NCBI GenBank assembly: GCA_012515445.1
Contig: JAAYYI010000041.1
Location: 1 to 44,387, forward strand
Length of the DNA stretch: 44,387 nt
Source of the DNA: Candidatus Bathyarchaeota archaeon
GTDB taxonomy: Archaea; Thermoproteota; Bathyarchaeia; Bathyarchaeales; Bathycorpusculaceae
Direction of reading: 5' to 3'
Shown here: piece after piece, positions 15,722 to 23,347 of the stretch
Layout: each line of letters starts with the position of its first letter
How positions within the stretch are numbered: position 1 is the first letter of the stretch
Notes under the pieces: model-generated
What the model saw: the letters and a program-made list of their open reading frames with translations, nothing else
What the model was told of the DNA's origin: nothing
Database searches by the model: none
Program-made: the position numbers and the translations under genes

Positions 15722-18142
15722 TTAGAGTTTTGGTTTAAACCGTCTCAGTAGCGACGCATTGGTCACTACCGTAACGGAGCTGGAAGCCATCGCCGCAGCC
15801 GCCCACACAGGATCAAAGATCACACCTGTTAACGGGTAAATCAACCCTGCAGCCATTGGGATCAGGACGATGTTATAGAAAAACGCCCAGAAAAGGTTCT
15901 GGCGAATCTTCCGCATAGTTGCCCAGCTCAACTGGATAGCGACTACAACGTCTCGCAGGTCATTTTTGATTAGCACGATGTCGCCTGTTTCAACTGCCAC
16001 GTCTGTGCCTGTGCCGACTGCTATGCCGATGTTGGCCTGTGCCAATGCTGGTGCATCATTGATTCCGTCGCCCACCATCGCCACTACTTTACCCTCTGCT
16101 TGGAGTCGCTTGACTTCGCTGGCTTTCTCACCTGGCAGCACCTCAGCTAGCACTCTATCAACGCCGACTTGGGATGCGATGGCTTTTGCTGTCCGCTGAT
16201 TATCACCTGTCAGCATAACGACTTCCAGCCCCATCTTTTTGAGAGCCGAAACTGCTTCCGCCGAGTGCTCTTTGACCGTGTCTGCAACCGCGATTATACC
16301 CGCTGCTTTACCGTCAACCGCCATCAGCATCGCGGTTTTGCCCTGTTCCTCAAACGCCGCCATCTTACCCCCAAGCGCTGAGATGTCCACGCTGTTGGTT
16401 TCCATTAGCTTGCGGTTGCCCAGCAGCACCTGTTTACCGGTATATTGAACTTCAACTCCATGTCCCGGAATGGCATTGAAGTCATCTGGCCACTCAACGT
16501 TAATGCCCCGTGCTTCTGCAGCTTTAACGATGGCTTCGCCCAGCGGATGCTCAGAGTTCTTCTCTGCAACAGCCGCAAACTGCAACAGCTGCTCTTCACT
16601 GAGCATGTCTGTGGTTAGGATGTCGGTTACTTCGGGTTCACCCTTGGTTAACGTGCCTGTTTTGTCGAATACGATCGTCTGAAGTTTGTGCGCTGTTTCG
16701 AGGGCTTCCCCGCTTTTGATTAAGATGCCGTTCTCTGCACCTTTTCCGACACCAACCATAATCGCTGTCGGAGTCGCCAAACCCAAAGCGCATGGGCAAG
16801 CGACAATCAGTACCGCAATAAACACTGTCAGCGAGAAGATGTAGTCTGCGCCGAAGAGGAAATACCACGCCAACGCCGACACCGTTGCAATAGTGATAAT
16901 CGCAGGGACAAAGTAGCCTGATACCATATCGGCTAGCCGCTGCACCGGTGCCTTGGAAGTCAACGCGTCCTCGACTAGATTAATGATTTGTGCAAGAGCA
17001 GTATCTTTGCCCACTTTGTTAGCTTGGAACTTGAATGTGCCAGTCTTATTCATGGTTGCGCCGATAACTTGGTCGCCTTTGCGCTTCTCAACAGGGATAG
17101 ATTCACCCGTGATAACTTTCTCGTCCACACCAGAGTAGCCTTCAGTTACAACGCCGTCAACTGGGATTTTCTCGCCTGGACGAACAACGACGATATCGCC
17201 GACTTGCACTTCTTCAACAGAAAGCTCCACTTCGACTCCTTCCCGGATGACTCTAGCTGTTTTGGCTTGGAGCCCCATAATTTTTCTGATAGCTTCAGAG
17301 GTTCTGCCCTTTGCTATGGCGTCAAGCAGTTTACCGGCCAAAATAAACGAGATAATCATAACTGAAGTATCAAAGAAAACCATCGAGTGATGGAATATCT
17401 CCGGCGCAAAAGTAACGATTGCACTATAGAAGTAAGCGGTTGAGGTACCCAAAGCGATCAGGGTGTCCATGTTTGCCGTTTTATTACGCAGACCCTTGTA
17501 GGCGCCAACATAGAAGGTCCAGCCGACCACAAACTGCACAGGAGTCGCTAAAAGAAACATTGCGATGTTGTTTAGCTGCATTGGCAGAGGCATAAACACC
17601 ATCAACAGCATAATTGGGATAGTTAATGCAACGCTGACGACTAAAGATACTTTTAATCGTTTGATGTGGCGCTGGCGCGCTTTGTTCTCTGCATCTTCGA
17701 CGTTTTTCTGCTGCTCAACAACCTCGTAGCCGACATCCTGAATCGTCTTCTTGATACTTGGCAGGCTAATCTGGTTAGCGTTATACTCCACTATTACTCG
17801 TTCGGCAGCGAAGTTGACGGTTGCGTTGTAGACGCCTTCTTTGGAGTTTAGTGCCTTCTCGATGGTTTTTGCGCAGTTGATGCAGGTCATTCCGTCGACT
17901 TGGATGCTGATTTTATCGTGGATGACTTGGTAGCCTACTTCTGTTATGGTGTCCTCTATGGTTTTTTGGTCCACAACGTCTGGGTTGTAGTCGATGAGCG
18001 CTTTTTCTGCGGCGAGGTTGACGGTTGCTTGGGTTACGCCGTCTAGTTTTTTTAGTGCTTTTTCTATGCTGCGTGCACAGTTTATGCAGCTCATGCCGCC
18101 GATGTTTAGATCGAGTTTTCTTGTTTTGGCTGGTTGGCTCAT
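15722..18142 (-). CDS. copA: copper-exporting P1B-type ATPase
   Basis: An 806-residue inner-membrane pump that drives Cu(I) out of the cell. Two N-terminal heavy-metal domains carry GMSCINC (13-19) and GMTCINC (near 83-89). Then come eight membrane segments, the actuator TGES motif (VITGESIPV), the ion-binding Cys-Pro-Cys in [14 protein letters not shown], the phosphorylated Asp in [12 protein letters not shown] (SEHPLGEA), and [10 protein letters not shown]. The final helix has an Asn-Tyr-free but Met/Ser-rich end as seen in CopA of the PIB-1 class. Length is normal. Start ATG is first in the frame. The YHS gene follows, and a TATA box inside an inverted repeat lies 41 bases upstream. Confidence 0.96.
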   Translation of the reverse strand: MSQPAKTRKLDLNIGGMSCINCARSIEKALKKLDGVTQATVNLAAEKALIDYNPDVVDQKTIEDTITEVGYQVIHDKISIQVDGMTCINCAKTIEKALNSKEGVYNATVNFAAERVIVEYNANQISLPSIKKTIQDVGYEVVEQQKNVEDAENKARQRHIKRLKVSLVVSVALTIPIMLLMVFMPLPMQLNNIAMFLLATPVQFVVGWTFYVGAYKGLRNKTANMDTLIALGTSTAYFYSAIVTFAPEIFHHSMVFFDTSVMIISFILAGKLLDAIAKGRTSEAIRKIMGLQAKTARVIREGVEVELSVEEVQVGDIVVVRPGEKIPVDGVVTEGYSGVDEKVITGESIPVEKRKGDQVIGATMNKTGTFKFQANKVGKDTALAQIINLVEDALTSKAPVQRLADMVSGYFVPAIITIATVSALAWYFLFGADYIFSLTVFIAVLIVACPCALGLATPTAIMVGVGKGAENGILIKSGEALETAHKLQTIVFDKTGTLTKGEPEVTDILTTDMLSEEQLLQFAAVAEKNSEHPLGEAIVKAAEARGINVEWPDDFNAIPGHGVEVQYTGKQVLLGNRKLMETNSVDISALGGKMAAFEEQGKTAMLMAVDGKAAGIIAVADTVKEHSAEAVSALKKMGLEVVMLTGDNQRTAKAIASQVGVDRVLAEVLPGEKASEVKRLQAEGKVVAMVGDGINDAPALAQANIGIAVGTGTDVAVETGDIVLIKNDLRDVVVAIQLSWATMRKIRQNLFWAFFYNIVLIPMAAGLIYPLTGVIFDPVWAAAAMASSSVTVVTNASLLRRFKPKL

Positions 18143-18182
18143 GTTGCTTGCCTTCGCTTGGACCGTTTATTGATTTGGGTTT

Positions 18183-18198
18183 ACATAAATATAAATGT
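18183..18198 (-). promoter_or_regulatory. copA promoter: TATA box within ACAT-N8-ATGT inverted repeat
   Basis: ACATAAATATAAATGT reads on the minus strand as ACATTTATATTTATGT, an AT-rich TATA box flanked by symmetric ACAT and ATGT. It lies about 41 bases before the copA ATG, placing the transcript start near 18158. A repressor bound there would cover the TATA box. This suggests metal-dependent control but no regulator gene is adjacent. Confidence 0.5.
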
Positions 18199-18230
18199 GT
18201 CTTAACAAGATATATCTTTTAATGTTTTGG

Positions 18231-18956
18231 CTACACAATCGCGCCGGACACAACAACCAAAACCGCAATCACTATAGCACCAACATAGAGCAAATTAGCT
18301 ATAATATTAAACCTGGGTCCATCGAAAGTTCCCCGACGCCCAAGCCACTTATACAACAAAATCAGAAACAGCAGCCAAAACGCTCCACTCAGAGCACCAG
18401 CTAAAACATCGCTGAACCAGTGAGCATTCAAATAAACCATGTCAAAACAAACAATGCCAATCATAGCAGAGTAAGCACCAACAATGCTTGCCCTCACACG
18501 TGTACTAGTCCAGTGTTCCCATGCAAAAAAGATGAGGATACCCAACATAACCACGATACCTGCGCTGTGGCCGCTTGGAAACGAGAAGCCGCTTTTTACC
18601 AGAATCGCATTTGCAGGTCGAGTTATCTGCTCAATGTTTTTTGTTATAGTCACAATCACTGCAGCGCCTGACATTGCGCCTACCAGGAAAAGCCCCATCT
18701 GCTTGCGGCCCCTCACAAATAAAGCGGCAGCGATGATGACGGAGTAAACGACAAGGCTATTTGTGTCAAAAGCAAAGTCGATTGCAGAAGCCCAAACTGT
18801 CACATTGGCTGACTGAATTGTCGGCATCCACGAGTTAATTGCCGCATCAACTGTATGCAAGCTTGACCTAAAAATTGTTATGAGCAGAAACGCTAATAGG
18901 AACGCTATGCAAAGGGCGAATTCTCTTTTTTGCGGTACCCTGTAGCTATTCTGCAA
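18231..18956 (-). CDS. PAP2-family membrane phosphatase-like protein
   Basis: A 241-residue integral membrane protein with about six helices. Related enzymes dephosphorylate lipid phosphates such as undecaprenyl or dolichyl diphosphate. Motif 1 is Lys-Asn-Ile-Glu-Gln-Ile-Thr-Arg-Pro near 105-113 and motif 2 is PSGHS near 127. Motif 3, normally Ser-Arg-x5-His-x3-Asp, here reads Asp-Met-x5-His-x3-Asp, so the phosphate-binding Arg is Met while His and Asp are kept. The enzyme may have altered specificity. ATG start, no close neighbour on the same strand. Confidence 0.85.
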   Translation of the reverse strand: MQNSYRVPQKREFALCIAFLLAFLLITIFRSSLHTVDAAINSWMPTIQSANVTVWASAIDFAFDTNSLVVYSVIIAAALFVRGRKQMGLFLVGAMSGAAVIVTITKNIEQITRPANAILVKSGFSFPSGHSAGIVVMLGILIFFAWEHWTSTRVRASIVGAYSAMIGIVCFDMVYLNAHWFSDVLAGALSGAFWLLFLILLYKWLGRRGTFDGPRFNIIANLLYVGAIVIAVLVVVSGAIV

Positions 18957-19012
18957 TTTTAGTGCAACTCACGACGCATTACTTTGCTTAAGTAAGGTGC
19001 CGCTTGGTTGTA

Positions 19013-19288
19013 TTATTCTATTCGTTTGATGATGTGGTAGCCGAACTGGGTTTTAACTGGCCCTGAAACTTGGCCTTTCTGTAGTTCAAACGCGGTTTTC
19101 TCGAATTCCTTGACCATCTTGCCTCGGCTGAAAGTTCCGAGGTCGCCTCCTTTTTTGCCTGATGAGCAAAGGGAGACTTGTTTGGCTATTTCGCCGAATT
19201 TTTCGCCTTTGTCTAGGCGGGCTTTAACGTTGTTTGCTTCTGTTAGGGTTTTAACTAGTATGTGGGCACAGTGGACTTTGGCTGACAT
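19013..19288 (-). CDS. parvulin-type peptidyl-prolyl isomerase
   Basis: A 91-residue single-domain parvulin like the archaeal PinA group and the bacterial PpiC family. It catalyses cis-trans isomerisation of proline bonds in folding proteins in the cytosol. Marks are CAHILVKT at the start, the GGDLGTFSRGKMVKEFE loop-helix, GPVKTQFGYHIIK at the end. There is no signal peptide. A TATA box 25 bases before the ATG indicates a leaderless transcript. Confidence 0.94.
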   Translation of the reverse strand: MSAKVHCAHILVKTLTEANNVKARLDKGEKFGEIAKQVSLCSSGKKGGDLGTFSRGKMVKEFEKTAFELQKGQVSGPVKTQFGYHIIKRIE

Positions 19289-19312
19289 AACCCACTCTTT
19301 GGGCTGTTTCGG

Positions 19313-19320
19313 GATATAAC
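19313..19320 (-). promoter_or_regulatory. TATA box for the parvulin gene (leaderless)
   Basis: GTTATATC on the minus strand ends 25 bases before the ATG at 19288, the usual TATA-to-start distance in archaea, so transcription would begin at or beside the start codon. Confidence 0.5.
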
Positions 19321-19462
19321 TTTTACTTGACCATCAAACAGGTTTTTTATGGTTAAAGCGGCGAATTTCAAGTTTTAAGTGAACACTTCCATGCCGCACC
19401 TATGCCTCAACGCGGTGGATTTTACATGTAGCTGTTAAATTGATACAATGGGGCGAGGGTGC

Positions 19463-19481
19463 TACTTCGAACTTCGAAGTA
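19463..19481. promoter_or_regulatory. perfect 9-bp palindrome, operator-like
   Basis: Arms TACTTCGAA and TTCGAAGTA are separated by a single base. Outer bases (CGAG at 19454-19457 and CTCG at 19485-19488) extend the symmetry imperfectly. The one-base centre suits a dimeric DNA-binding protein better than an RNA hairpin. It lies 47 bases before a 36-codon gene on the plus strand. Confidence 0.45.
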
Positions 19482-19527
19482 ACGCTCGGGGATACTGTTA
19501 TAGCAAAAGCAGCCCATAGAGGTAGCT

Positions 19528-19638
19528 ATGCAAACCGATAGCACACTGGTAGATATTGATGCTGAAGAGCACCTTGACAGAGTAACGGCAGAGCAGCTTG
19601 CAAAGATAGTTGAGTTCCTGCTAAATTTAGAAGATTAA
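19528..19638 (+). CDS. 36-residue acidic peptide, unknown function
   Basis: Reading frame from ATG to TAA, with GAGGT four to five bases before the ATG. The product is strongly acidic and helical, rich in Asp, Glu and Leu (for example VTAEQLAKIVEFLLNLED at the C-terminus), with no Cys and no membrane segment. A perfect palindrome lies just upstream. Gene status rests on the ribosome site, the palindrome and the amphipathic composition. No family recognised. It could be a small regulator or an antitoxin-like peptide, but nothing shows which. Confidence 0.45.
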   Translation: MQTDSTLVDIDAEEHLDRVTAEQLAKIVEFLLNLED

Positions 19639-19760
19639 ACCTCTTTTTCTAACAATCCTGACACTAACCTTATTGATTATTAGCTTCAGGTTAACAATCG
19701 ACAGAGAATCTAGAATTTGCTTGAGTTGTTAAAAAATAATAGTTAATAAAAGAGGAAAGC

Positions 19761-19780
19761 TCTCTCAAACGCGTGAGAGA
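19761..19780 (-). terminator. hairpin terminator downstream of ferredoxin gene
   Basis: Arms TCTCTCA and TGAGAGA with a 6-base loop, starting 14 bases after the ferredoxin stop on the minus strand. A pyrimidine-rich run (GCTTTCCTCTTTTATT) follows on that strand. Confidence 0.55.
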
Positions 19781-19793
19781 CTAACTTTTTGGT

Positions 19794-19973
19794 TTACTCG
19801 ATTACCTGAATTGCACCTTCTGGACACTGTGACTCACAGGCTCTACAAACTAAGCATTCGCTTTCTTTTGTAGCGACTGACTTGCCGTCCTTAATTTCGT
19901 AAACGCCGACTGGGCAAGTGTTTACACAAGTTTCGCATCCAGTGCATTTGGCATCGACAACAATTTTTACCAT
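19794..19973 (-). CDS. 2[4Fe-4S] ferredoxin
   Basis: A 59-residue electron carrier. Two sets of cluster ligands are visible: Cys10, Cys13, Cys16, Cys20-Pro and Cys40, Cys43, Cys46, Cys50-Pro, the classical bacterial-type pattern of two CxxCxxCxxxCP motifs. It would carry low-potential electrons in the cytosol for the many oxidoreductases of an anaerobe. GAGGT stands about ten bases before the ATG. A hairpin terminator follows. The gene is monocistronic. Confidence 0.95.
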   Translation of the reverse strand: MVKIVVDAKCTGCETCVNTCPVGVYEIKDGKSVATKESECLVCRACESQCPEGAIQVIE

Positions 19974-20037
19974 TTTTGTCTTACCTCACTGTAATTTCCT
20001 CAAAAGCTTCCATGTAAAATAAAAGGGTTTAGGTGGG

Positions 20038-21819
20038 TTAACGGATTTTTTCACGTAACCTCAAAAGAATTCCATTTATCGACGCTTCCGCCTTATCGCG
20101 GGTTTTCTGCGCGTCAGCAATATTGCGTTTGTAGCTTTCGATCGAGATTTGCCCTTTGCTTTGTCGTGCTTCGAGGTTGCGTATGCTCTCTTCTGCCTCT
20201 GCTTGGTCTGCTTCGGCTAAGTCAAGCTGGTTCATGAGTTCAGGGTAGGTTCCTGCTGCTCCACGGAAGACTGCTTTGTTGCGTTTTATGGTTCTGTCTA
20301 TGGCTTTGATCTTGTTTTCTAGGGCTTCACGTTGGACTTTATATTGGCGTCTGGGGATTTTGCCTTTCTGCGCTTTTGTGTCTATTGCGTGGAGTTCAGC
20401 GGTTAGTTGTTTCTTGTCTTCGTAGGCGTCTATGAAGTCTCTGATGTGTTCTGCTGTTATCTGTTCGCCTTTGACAACTTCGGCTACGTTTTTCTTTGCA
20501 GCGCTTTTCTGTGGAGGCGATTTTACTGTTCTTGTATAGCGTGTTTCTTTGGGTTTGCGGTTGCGGTAGATGACTATTGCTGCAACTGCAATTATGGCGG
20601 CTGCTATTGCCACTAGCGTTGGTGTGAAGGATACCCAGACTGGGTTGTACTGGTATGCTAGCTCGATTGTGTTGGCTTGTGGGGCAAGGAAGTCTACGGA
20701 GCTTACTTGGTCGGCTGTTACTGTTAGGGTATCTTGGTATGCGCCCCGTGTTAGGGTTGAGGATGAATCAAGCTGGCTTGCTTCTGGTGAGGTTATGGTT
20801 GCTCCCTGTGGCAGGTTGAAGGCTGCTTTTGCTTCTGCGATTACGTATTGGTAATTGGCGAAAAGCTGGAAGTCTTTCATTTCGTATTGGTCGTTTTGTA
20901 GGATTGCTCCTGGGAGGCTGTAATGTACTGTTAGGGTGGTTGCTTGGCCGCTGGAGAGGTATGATTGTAGTGTCGCGTTGACTAGTTGCATGTTGCTGCC
21001 GCTTGATGTTATTGCGGATAGGGCTGTTCCGTGTGTGTCTCTGACGTCGATGTTTATTGCGGCTGCAGGCAGAGTCAGTGTGTATGCGCCTATTGCGGTT
21101 GAGGCGTTGTTTATTATTTGGTAAGTTTCGACGGCGTTGACTGTTCCGGTTGCGTCGATGTTGATTTGCCGGTCCAATGTTGGTATCATTGAGGATACGA
21201 TGGTTCCGGCTGTGACTTTGATGTTGGCTTGTGCGACTGAGTAGGTGTATGCTGCGAGGTTGCTGGCTGTGTAGCTTGTGGATGTTACGTTGCCGTCGTC
21301 TTTGCCGATGCTGATGGAGGCTGGCGTTTGGGGTGTGGTAACTTGGACGTTTACGGCGCCGACTGTTTGGTCAAGGCTTGGGTAAGCTGGGAAAGCGATT
21401 AGGAAGTTGCCGTTTCCCTGATCGATTGTCACGCCGTTTGATAGGATGAATGCGACTGTGAATCTGCTTGGTGTGTACCCGTTGAAGTTGATTTGTACAG
21501 CGTAGAAGCCTGTTTGGTCGCCTAGTTGGATGCCGCCCTGGTTTACTGTGAAGGTGTGGCTGTCGTCGTAGGCTATGACTTTGAGTACGCCTGTGCTGAA
21601 GGCGTAGGGAACGGCGATTGTGAAGCCGTCGGTTACTGTGCCGCTGACGTGTATGGTGTCTAGTACGGCAACGTTTCCGCTGTACATGACTTGTATGTTG
21701 TGGTCTACTTGGGTTATGCTGTAGCCGGTTTGGGCGGATGCGCCGCTTAATGATACAAATGGTACGATGGCGCTTAATGTGAATGCTAATAAGAGTATGA
21801 ATGCTATGATTCGTTTCAC
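20038..21819 (-). CDS. ribophorin-I-like membrane protein with cytosolic coiled coil
   Basis: A 593-residue single-span protein. A signal peptide (1-29) ends in SGASAQ. The outer part (30-395) has two beta-rich domains. One membrane helix spans about 398-417, and a basic cytosolic tail (418-593) is largely coiled coil with two similar units around Lys-Gly-Lys-Ile-Pro (near 486) and Lys-Gly-Gln-Ile (near 555). The second outer domain follows the order seen in ribophorin I: LPAAA (250-254), Val-Arg-Asp (259-261), a Tyr-x-Leu-Pro strand (300-303), LPQGA (336-340) and a Tyr-Gln-Tyr-Asn-Pro strand just before the membrane. Ribophorin I is a subunit of eukaryotic oligosaccharyltransferase. Start is GTG with GGTG eight bases before. 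Similarity was judged by eye only. Confidence 0.75.
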   Translation of the reverse strand: MKRIIAFILLLAFTLSAIVPFVSLSGASAQTGYSITQVDHNIQVMYSGNVAVLDTIHVSGTVTDGFTIAVPYAFSTGVLKVIAYDDSHTFTVNQGGIQLGDQTGFYAVQINFNGYTPSRFTVAFILSNGVTIDQGNGNFLIAFPAYPSLDQTVGAVNVQVTTPQTPASISIGKDDGNVTSTSYTASNLAAYTYSVAQANIKVTAGTIVSSMIPTLDRQINIDATGTVNAVETYQIINNASTAIGAYTLTLPAAAINIDVRDTHGTALSAITSSGSNMQLVNATLQSYLSSGQATTLTVHYSLPGAILQNDQYEMKDFQLFANYQYVIAEAKAAFNLPQGATITSPEASQLDSSSTLTRGAYQDTLTVTADQVSSVDFLAPQANTIELAYQYNPVWVSFTPTLVAIAAAIIAVAAIVIYRNRKPKETRYTRTVKSPPQKSAAKKNVAEVVKGEQITAEHIRDFIDAYEDKKQLTAELHAIDTKAQKGKIPRRQYKVQREALENKIKAIDRTIKRNKAVFRGAAGTYPELMNQLDLAEADQAEAEESIRNLEARQSKGQISIESYKRNIADAQKTRDKAEASINGILLRLREKIR

Positions 21820-22336
21820 GAAGTTTTCACCAAACGAGGTTTCGTTAATGTTAGGTTAAGTTGTTTATTTACTTTTACCGTAATCTGAGCATGCGTTTAG
21901 GGCTTGTTTAATTGAGCAGAACCTAAAAGGCGGCTGGTTTGGGGTTGGTTTGGTTTTGTGTGTTTGGTTGATGCTTTCGTATACGGAAATAAATTCCAAA
22001 TTAGAAGAAGAGAACACTGCCCTGCTACTTCATCTTCCATAACTTTATGCAGAAACAGCCGATTCTGGTTTAGCAGTTGGTTTGGGTTGAGGATTGGTTG
22101 TGGCGATTCTACAAGCTTCTGCCAAAAGCCAGCATAGATGAGCTTTTGTTGCTCTCAGTGGACCCCCTCTATTATTTTTTGCATAGAACCGCTAATAGAG
22201 CAGTAGGTAAACAGCTATAGATTCTAAAAACTGGTATTATCAAAATTGAGTCGTGTGTCTTTTTTGGTACGCACACATGTTTAATCGGTTAACAGCTTGA
22301 TTTCTGCTCGAAAAAGGGCTTTTTATGGAAAATTTT
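21820..22336. other. non-coding stretch upstream of the ribophorin-like gene
   Basis: About 515 bases with no supported gene. The part next to 21819 should contain the promoter of the minus-strand gene (AGTAAATAAAC near 21861 is a candidate). It contains AAATTAGAAGAAG at 21998-22010 and nearby words (GGTTGTGGCGATTC near 22103-22116) that resemble the 3395-3520 gap. A weak inverted repeat GTGTG/CACAC flanks 22252-22272. It borders the tRNA 3'-exon copy. Confidence 0.4.
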
Positions 22337-22377
22337 GTTGGCGGCGGGGAGTAGATTTGAACTACTGATCTCTGGGT
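22337..22377 (-). pseudogene. copy of the 3' exon of tRNA-iMet (possible attachment site)
   Basis: These 41 bases match 23131-23171 with only two mismatches, in the same orientation. The match begins two bases beyond the CCA end and stops exactly at the first base of the tRNA 3' exon (position 38), where the intron of the full gene begins. It holds the 3' half of the anticodon stem, variable loop, T arm and 3' acceptor strand. The two changes alter the end of the acceptor strand (CCCCGCCG instead of CCCCGCTA), so it could not pair fully with the full gene's 5' acceptor strand. With the intact gene it brackets 0.75 kb, as attL/attR of an integrated element would. Confidence 0.8.
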
Positions 22378-22463
22378 TATACTTTTAAATTGTTTTTTCG
22401 CCTTCTTGGCAGTGTGGAAAAGCTCAAAAGCAAACCCATACAACAATCAATAGAAGTGTCAGT

Positions 22464-22658
22464 ATGGGTGCTCCCTCATGGGTATACATGCGCCGAATTG
22501 AACATGAACAGGCAGCTCATAGCAACGATGTTTCTAAACTCAATTCAAGGATCGCTGAATTACAGCAAGAGAATGAAGTGCTGAGAAAGAAGGTAAAGGA
22601 GCTAGAAGATGAGAATTTGCGTTTGAGACATGGGCATGAGCCATCTGACAAGCCATAG
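22464..22658 (+). CDS. small coiled-coil protein
   Basis: A 64-residue frame. Residues 9-55 form a charged helix with leucine-type heptads (LNSRIAELQQENEVL, then KKVKELEDENLRL), so a dimeric coiled coil is likely. No DNA-binding or membrane part is evident. It could start at the ATG of MGAPSWVY or at a later ATG (MRRIEHE). No good ribosome site is visible. It is one of two coding remnants inside the tRNA-bracketed island and could belong to a mobile element. Confidence 0.5.
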   Translation: MGAPSWVYMRRIEHEQAAHSNDVSKLNSRIAELQQENEVLRKKVKELEDENLRLRHGHEPSDKP

Positions 22659-22666
22659 AAGTCTGT

Positions 22667-22951
22667 TCAGCCCTCAAACTCTTTCTTAATATCAGCGATT
22701 ATTTGGTTCAAAACTTCTTTTGATGAAATAGAAACTCGACAAATTCCATTTGGATGTATGTGTCTAGCTGTTCCTTGCCCTCTTGATTTTATCCATGATT
22801 TGGTAAATCTATCTTGATTGATTTTCAACTGCTCGGACCAAAAACTCTTCGCAGCCGCTTCATCGGAATTTGGCCATAAATGAAGCCTAACTTTCATGTC
22901 TGTTTTCGTTATGCTATAATATCGTTCAAGCCAATCCACGTATAATACCAA
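22667..22951 (-). pseudogene. C-terminal remnant of a homing-endonuclease-like protein
   Basis: A 94-codon frame starting at TTG with no ribosome site. The frame stays open upstream to a TGA at 22991-22993 and there reads Arg-Val-Ala-Leu-Thr-Ser-Thr-Asp-Pro. In another frame just before it, a basic linker-like segment (VKGTGRKRAE) is encoded, so a frameshift probably broke the gene. The remaining part has VRLHLWPNSDE, SFWSEQLKINQDRFTKSW and a final helix, the pattern of the C-terminal module of HTH plus LAGLIDADG-like proteins common in plasmids and mobile elements (recognition by eye, moderate to low certainty). It lies inside the tRNA-bracketed island. Confidence 0.5.
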
Positions 22952-23132
22952 TACCTTTGGGTCGGTAGAAGTCAGCGCAACTCTGTATGTTCAGCTCTCT
23001 TGCGACCTGTCCCCTTCACACCAATACATTATCAACCCTTCTCTATGAGTCAGCGGCATCTGAGGTCATGAAGTAGTTTGGGTTAGTGGTGACTTAAAAT
23101 GTTCTAACAGCTTTATGTGAAAAGTTATTCGT

Positions 23133-23236
23133 TGGTAGCGGGGAGTAGATTTGAACTACTGATCTCTGGGTATCTCACAGACGCTTACTGCGCTGTTATG
23201 AGCCCAGCGGGTTAATCCTGGCTACCCCACCCCGCT
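23133..23236 (-). tRNA. initiator tRNA-Met (CAU) with 25-nt intron and encoded CCA
   Basis: Full cloverleaf on the minus strand. Acceptor AGCGGGG pairs with CCCCGCT, discriminator A, encoded CCA. D arm GGGT/ACCC, anticodon stem CTGGG/CCCAG, loop CTCATA-A with anticodon CAT at 23200-23198, T arm AGTAG/CTACT. The A1-U72 pair and three G-C pairs next to the anticodon loop are archaeal initiator features. A 25-base intron (23196-23172) interrupts at the canonical 37/38 site, with ACAG and CTGT in it able to form the short central helix of a bulge-helix-bulge. The tRNA splicing endonuclease must remove it. Its 3' exon is duplicated at 22337-22377. Confidence 0.93.
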
Positions 23237-23347
23237 ACGTATGCTATTCAAAACGGGTTTAGCGCAGTCTATTAACATCTTGTCAGGTATTAATAGTTTC
23301 TTTTTCTAAAGTTGGCAAAAGCCTTTTAGTTGGGAACCTATTTCCGT

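Noticed and set aside
22390-22584. 64-codon plus-strand frame overlapping the coiled-coil gene
   Set aside because: The other frame gives a regular coiled coil; this one has no recognisable pattern.
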